7,663 bases of DNA, from positions 1-7,663 of the forward strand of contig JAEWBW010000175.1 of the NCBI GenBank assembly GCA_023390955.1, written 5' to 3'. The notes beneath the pieces were generated by a model. The model ran no database searches, was not told where the DNA came from, and was given only the letters and a program-made list of their open reading frames with translations. The stretch comes from Pseudomonadota bacterium (GTDB taxonomy: Bacteria > Pseudomonadota > Alphaproteobacteria > Rhizobiales > Xanthobacteraceae). A program made the translations under genes and the position numbers. Below, one piece after another: positions 4,905 through 7,663 of this stretch; the stretch's first letter is position 1; each line of letters starts with the position of its first letter.

Positions 4905-6110
4905 ATGAGTGTTGAAGCCGCATCTGGCGCGATGAGCGGACTGCGCGTGATCGATCTCACGCGCGTGCTCGGCGGTCCCTACTGCACCCAGATCCTGGCC
5001 GACCACGGCGCCGACGTGATCAAGGTCGAGCCGCCCGCGGGCGACGAGGTGCGCGACTGGGGCCCTCCCTTCCACGACGACGACGCGGCCTATTTCGTCG
5101 GCATCAACCGCAACAAGCGCTCGATCGGTCTCGACCTCGCCTCCGAAGGCGGCCGCGTCGTACTGCTCAAGATGCTGGAGACGGCCGACGTCCTGATCGA
5201 GAATTTCAAGCCGGGCACGCTGGAGAAGTGGGGCATCGGCAACGATGTGCTGAGCAAGAAATATCCGCGCCTCGTGCATTGCCGGATTTGCGGTTTTGGC
5301 GCTGCCGGCCCGCGCGGCGGCAATCCCGGCTATGACGCCATCATCCAGGCGATGACCGGCATGATCGCCGCCACCGGCTCGCCCGAGAGCGGACCGATGC
5401 GGATCGGCGTGCCCTTGGTCGACATTACCACCGGCCTTTATGCCGCGATCGGAATCCTGATGGCGCTGTCGGAACGGCAGCGTTCGGGCAAGGGCCAGTT
5501 CCTGGAGACCACGCTCTACGAGACCGGCCTCGCCATCATGCATCCGCACACGGCAAATTATTTCATGCACGGCAAGCCGCCGGGCCTGACGGGCAACGAG
5601 CATCCCAACCTCGTGCCTTATGCGATCTTCCCGACGAAAACCGACGACATCTTCATCGGCGTCGGCAATGACGGCACTTTCCGCAAGCTCGCAAAGGAGA
5701 TCGGCAAGCCCGAGCTCGGCACCGATCCGCGCTTTGCCCGCAACAAGGACCGCATTGCCAATCGCGACGCGCTGCGCGCCGAGCTCGCCGCCGTCTTCAA
5801 GCAGCACGAGGCCGAGCCGCTCTGCAATCGCCTGCTCGCGGCCGGCCTGCCCGCCGGTCCCGTGCAGAAGATCGACCAGGCCCTGACCAACCCGCACACC
5901 ATCCATCGCGGCGATATCATCGAGAAGGACTGGTACAAGGGCGTGGCCTCGCCGATCCGGCTCGATCGCAGCAAGCCGAGCCTGCGCCGTCTGCCGCCGA
6001 AATTCAGTCAGCACTCCGCCGAGGTGCTGGGCGAGTTCGGTTACTCCAGGGCCGAGATCGACGCGATGGTCGCGGCAGGAACGGTCTGCGGCCCCGAGCG
6101 CAAGCGCTAG
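4905..6110 (+). CDS. Family III CoA-transferase (CaiB/BaiF type), substrate unknown
   Basis: A 401-residue cytosolic enzyme of the formyl-CoA transferase/CaiB/racemase-related family, which moves CoA from an acyl-CoA to a free acid. Hallmarks are LSGLRVIDLTRVLGGPYCTQILADHGADVIKVEPP-type N-terminus (11-44), DDDAAYFVGINRNKRSIGLDL (58-78), NFKPGTLEKWGI (100-111), GYDAIIQAMTGM (142-153) and VPLVDITTGLYAAIGILMAL (169-188). D173 of the latter is the predicted nucleophile that forms the aspartyl-CoA intermediate. HPNLVPYAIFPTKTDDIFIGVGND (233-256) and LPAGPVQKIDQAL (315-327) complete the fold. The length is normal for the family. The ATG at 4905 has GAAGG 8 nt upstream; an in-frame ATG at residue 10 is an alternative. 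No partner gene such as an acyl-CoA dehydrogenase or hydratase is present, and sequence alone does not tell the substrate (succinyl-CoA:acid, oxalate, carnitine or other). Confidence 0.93.
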   Translation: MSVEAASGAMSGLRVIDLTRVLGGPYCTQILADHGADVIKVEPPAGDEVRDWGPPFHDDDAAYFVGINRNKRSIGLDLASEGGRVVLLKMLETADVLIENFKPGTLEKWGIGNDVLSKKYPRLVHCRICGFGAAGPRGGNPGYDAIIQAMTGMIAATGSPESGPMRIGVPLVDITTGLYAAIGILMALSERQRSGKGQFLETTLYETGLAIMHPHTANYFMHGKPPGLTGNEHPNLVPYAIFPTKTDDIFIGVGNDGTFRKLAKEIGKPELGTDPRFARNKDRIANRDALRAELAAVFKQHEAEPLCNRLLAAGLPAGPVQKIDQALTNPHTIHRGDIIEKDWYKGVASPIRLDRSKPSLRRLPPKFSQHSAEVLGEFGYSRAEIDAMVAAGTVCGPERKR

Positions 6111-6303
6111 GGCCGGCTTCCCACGAAACAAATGTTGCGACGCGGGCACGAGTGTGCAGCGCGAACGGAGACGGCTGTCCGGACGGGACCGGCGGCGGCG
6201 TCTTCGCCTAATTGACGGCTTCCCTTTTCTAGCGCTTGCCGCTTTCGTTTCGGCCGCATACACAAGTCATGTGAACGTCATATGGCGCTGCTAGCGCAAG
6301 CGC
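6097..6303. repeat. Three copies of GCAAGCGC around the ugpB upstream region
   Basis: GCAAGCGC occurs at 6100-6107 (plus, overlapping the CoA-transferase stop), at 6239-6232 (minus) and at 6296-6303 (plus). The first and third are within an identical 11-mer AGCGCAAGCGC (6097-6107, 6293-6303). The first and second form a perfect 11-bp inverted repeat (6100-6110 with 6229-6239). The second and third flank the Pho box almost symmetrically. They may be operator sites or incidental GC-rich motifs. Confidence 0.4.
6264..6281 (+). promoter_or_regulatory. Predicted PhoB-binding site (Pho box) upstream of ugpB
   Basis: AAGTCAT-GTGA-ACGTCAT has two GTCAT half-sites (6266-6270, 6277-6281) with the 11-bp period of the consensus CTGTCAT-N4-CTGTCAT. 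A weaker third unit ending in CGCAT (6255-6259) lies one further 11-bp step upstream. The site is 51 bp before the ugpB ATG. In E. coli the ugp operon belongs to the Pho regulon, so the position makes biological sense. No clear -10 follows; the region around 6291-6296 is where one would be expected. Confidence 0.6.
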
Positions 6304-6332
6304 ACTTTTGACGGCCCCAGGGAGGTTACTTA

Positions 6333-7649
6333 ATGGCTCTTCGACACTTTGGTGCGGCTGCCGCTGTTGCAGCCACGTTCGGTTTTGCGGCGGCGCCGGC
6401 GTACGCCGTGACCGAAATTCAGTGGTGGCACGCGATGACGGGCGCCAACAACGACGTCATCGTCAAGCTCGCCAATGACTTCAATACGTCGCAGACCGAC
6501 TTCAAGGTCATTCCGACCTACAAGGGCAACTACGCCGACACGATGAACGCCGGCATCGCCGCGTTCCGCGCCGGCAACGCGCCCCACATCATGCAGGTGT
6601 TCGAAGTGGGCACCGCGACCATGATGGCGGCGACCGGTGCGGTGAAGCCCGTCTACAAGCTGATGCAGGAAACCGGCGAGAAGTTCGATCCGAAGGCCTA
6701 TCTGCCCGCGATCACCGGCTACTACTCGACCTCCAAGGGCGAGATGCTCTCGTTCCCCTTCAACTCGTCGTCGACCGTCATGTGGGTCAACCTCGATGAG
6801 CTCAAGAAGGTCGGCGCCGAGATCCCGAAGACCTGGCCCGAGGTGTTCGCGACCGCCAAGAAGCTGCACGACAATGGCCACGCCACCTGCGGCTTCTCCA
6901 ACTCCTGGGTCACCTGGGTCAATCTCGAGCAGCTCTCGGCCTGGCACAACGTCCCGCTCTCGACCAAGGCCAACGGCCTCGACGGCTTCGACACCAAGCT
7001 CGAGTTCAACGGACCGCTGCAGGTCAAGCATCTCGAGCACCTGATGGAGCTGCAGAAGGACAAGACCTACGACTACGCCGGCCGCACCAACACCGGCGAA
7101 GGCCGCTTCACCTCGGGTGAATGCGCGATCTACCTGACCTCGTCGGCCTTCTTCGGCAACGTCAAGGCGCAGGCCAAGTTCAACTTCACCGCGGCGCCGA
7201 TGCCGTATTATCCCGACGTCAAGGGCGCACCGCAGAACTCGATCATCGGTGGCGCGTCGCTCTGGGTCATGGGTGGCAAGTCGGCCGACGAGTACAAGGG
7301 CGTGGCGAAGTTCATGACCTTCCTCTCGGACACCGATCGCCAGGTCTACATCCACAAGGCGTCCGGCTATTTGCCGATCACCAAGGCGGCCTACGCCAAG
7401 GCGAAGGAAGAGGGCTTCTACAAGGATCAGCCCTATCTCGAGACCCCGCTGCTCGAGCTGACCAACAAGGAGCCGACCGAGAACTCCCGCGGTCTGCGCC
7501 TCGGCAACATGGTTCAGCTCCGCGACGTCTGGTCGGAAGAGATCGAGCAGGCGCTGGCCGGCAAGAAGACCGCCAAGCAGGCGCTTGACGCGGCCGTCGA
7601 GCGCGGCAACACCATGCTGCGCCAGTTCGAAAAGACCGCCGTGAAGTAA
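6333..7649 (+). CDS. ugpB: sn-Glycerol-3-phosphate ABC transporter, periplasmic binding protein
   Basis: A 438-residue binding protein of the UgpBAEC importer, which takes up glycerol-3-phosphate and related glycerophosphodiesters as phosphorus source. A Sec signal peptide spans residues 1-25: MALRHFG, an Ala-rich core, and a cleavage site after APAYA. The mature part follows E. coli UgpB closely: IQWWHAM (29-35), IPTYKGNYADTMNAGIAAFR (60-79), QVFEVGTATMMAATGAVKPVY (88-108), FNSSSTVMW (143-151), SWVTWVNLEQLSAWH (191-205), PQNSIIGGASLWVM (300-313), GYLPITKAAY (345-354) and GLRLGNMVQLRDV (387-399). Y346, R389 and W192/W195 fall in segments that form the ligand pocket in the E. coli protein. Start: ATG at 6333 with AGGGAGG (6319-6325) 7 nt upstream. 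A Pho box precedes it. The permease genes ugpA and ugpE are expected downstream, past the window edge. Confidence 0.96.
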   Translation: MALRHFGAAAAVAATFGFAAAPAYAVTEIQWWHAMTGANNDVIVKLANDFNTSQTDFKVIPTYKGNYADTMNAGIAAFRAGNAPHIMQVFEVGTATMMAATGAVKPVYKLMQETGEKFDPKAYLPAITGYYSTSKGEMLSFPFNSSSTVMWVNLDELKKVGAEIPKTWPEVFATAKKLHDNGHATCGFSNSWVTWVNLEQLSAWHNVPLSTKANGLDGFDTKLEFNGPLQVKHLEHLMELQKDKTYDYAGRTNTGEGRFTSGECAIYLTSSAFFGNVKAQAKFNFTAAPMPYYPDVKGAPQNSIIGGASLWVMGGKSADEYKGVAKFMTFLSDTDRQVYIHKASGYLPITKAAYAKAKEEGFYKDQPYLETPLLELTNKEPTENSRGLRLGNMVQLRDVWSEEIEQALAGKKTAKQALDAAVERGNTMLRQFEKTAVK

Positions 7650-7663
7650 GGCGACAAGCGGCA

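Noticed and set aside
4854..6263. A 469-codon open frame on the minus strand
   Set aside because: It lies opposite the CoA-transferase gene, has no recognisable family features, and shows the biased composition expected of an antisense frame in GC-rich DNA.
6330..7355. A 341-codon open frame on the minus strand
   Set aside because: It is opposite ugpB, which matches its family along its full length; the antisense protein is a Gly/Val/Arg/His-rich shadow.

Overview
The window looks like a chromosomal segment of an alphaproteobacterium in the Bradyrhizobium/Rhodopseudomonas (Nitrobacteraceae) group. The support is high GC content, the gene order aroA-cmk-rpsA, an FYDLN-type acidic protein found mainly in alphaproteobacteria, a CP4-like class II EPSP synthase and the general style of the proteins. 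This assignment comes from recognising families, not from a database search.

Layout. The left third (1-2519, minus strand) is an essential-gene cluster transcribed leftwards: aroA (shikimate pathway), cmk (CMP/dCMP kinase, overlapping aroA by 4 bp) and the 5' end of rpsA (ribosomal protein S1), which runs off the window edge. A 262-bp gap before rpsA holds several nested hairpins and looks like a structured leader. Diverging from aroA is a small, very acidic FYDLN-family protein (2688-3098, plus). Next come tRNA-Ala(GGC) (3192-3267), a long palindrome that begins inside the last bases of the tRNA, a degenerate half copy of that palindrome, and an 80-residue GIY-YIG nuclease (3471-3713). The palindrome, its half copy and the nuclease form the most accessory-looking part of the window.

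The middle is an organic peroxide defence pair. ohrR (minus) encodes a two-cysteine MarR-family sensor and ohr (plus) encodes the thiol peroxidase. They diverge from a control region with two copies of TTCAATTGCG, each lying over one candidate promoter. A strong GC hairpin ends ohr.

The right part holds a stand-alone family III (CaiB/BaiF) CoA-transferase of unknown substrate (4905-6110) and ugpB (6333-7649), the periplasmic sn-glycerol-3-phosphate binding protein. The ugpB upstream region carries two GTCAT half-sites exactly 11 bp apart. This is a good match to a Pho box, so ugpB is predicted to respond to phosphate starvation, with ugpA/E/C expected just beyond the right edge.

No CRISPR array, prophage, insertion sequence with transposase, or obvious new multi-gene system is visible. 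The least ordinary signals are the tRNA-embedded palindrome with its neighbouring GIY-YIG gene, the rpsA leader with two mutually exclusive pairings, the Pho box, and the paired operators in the ohrR-ohr gap.
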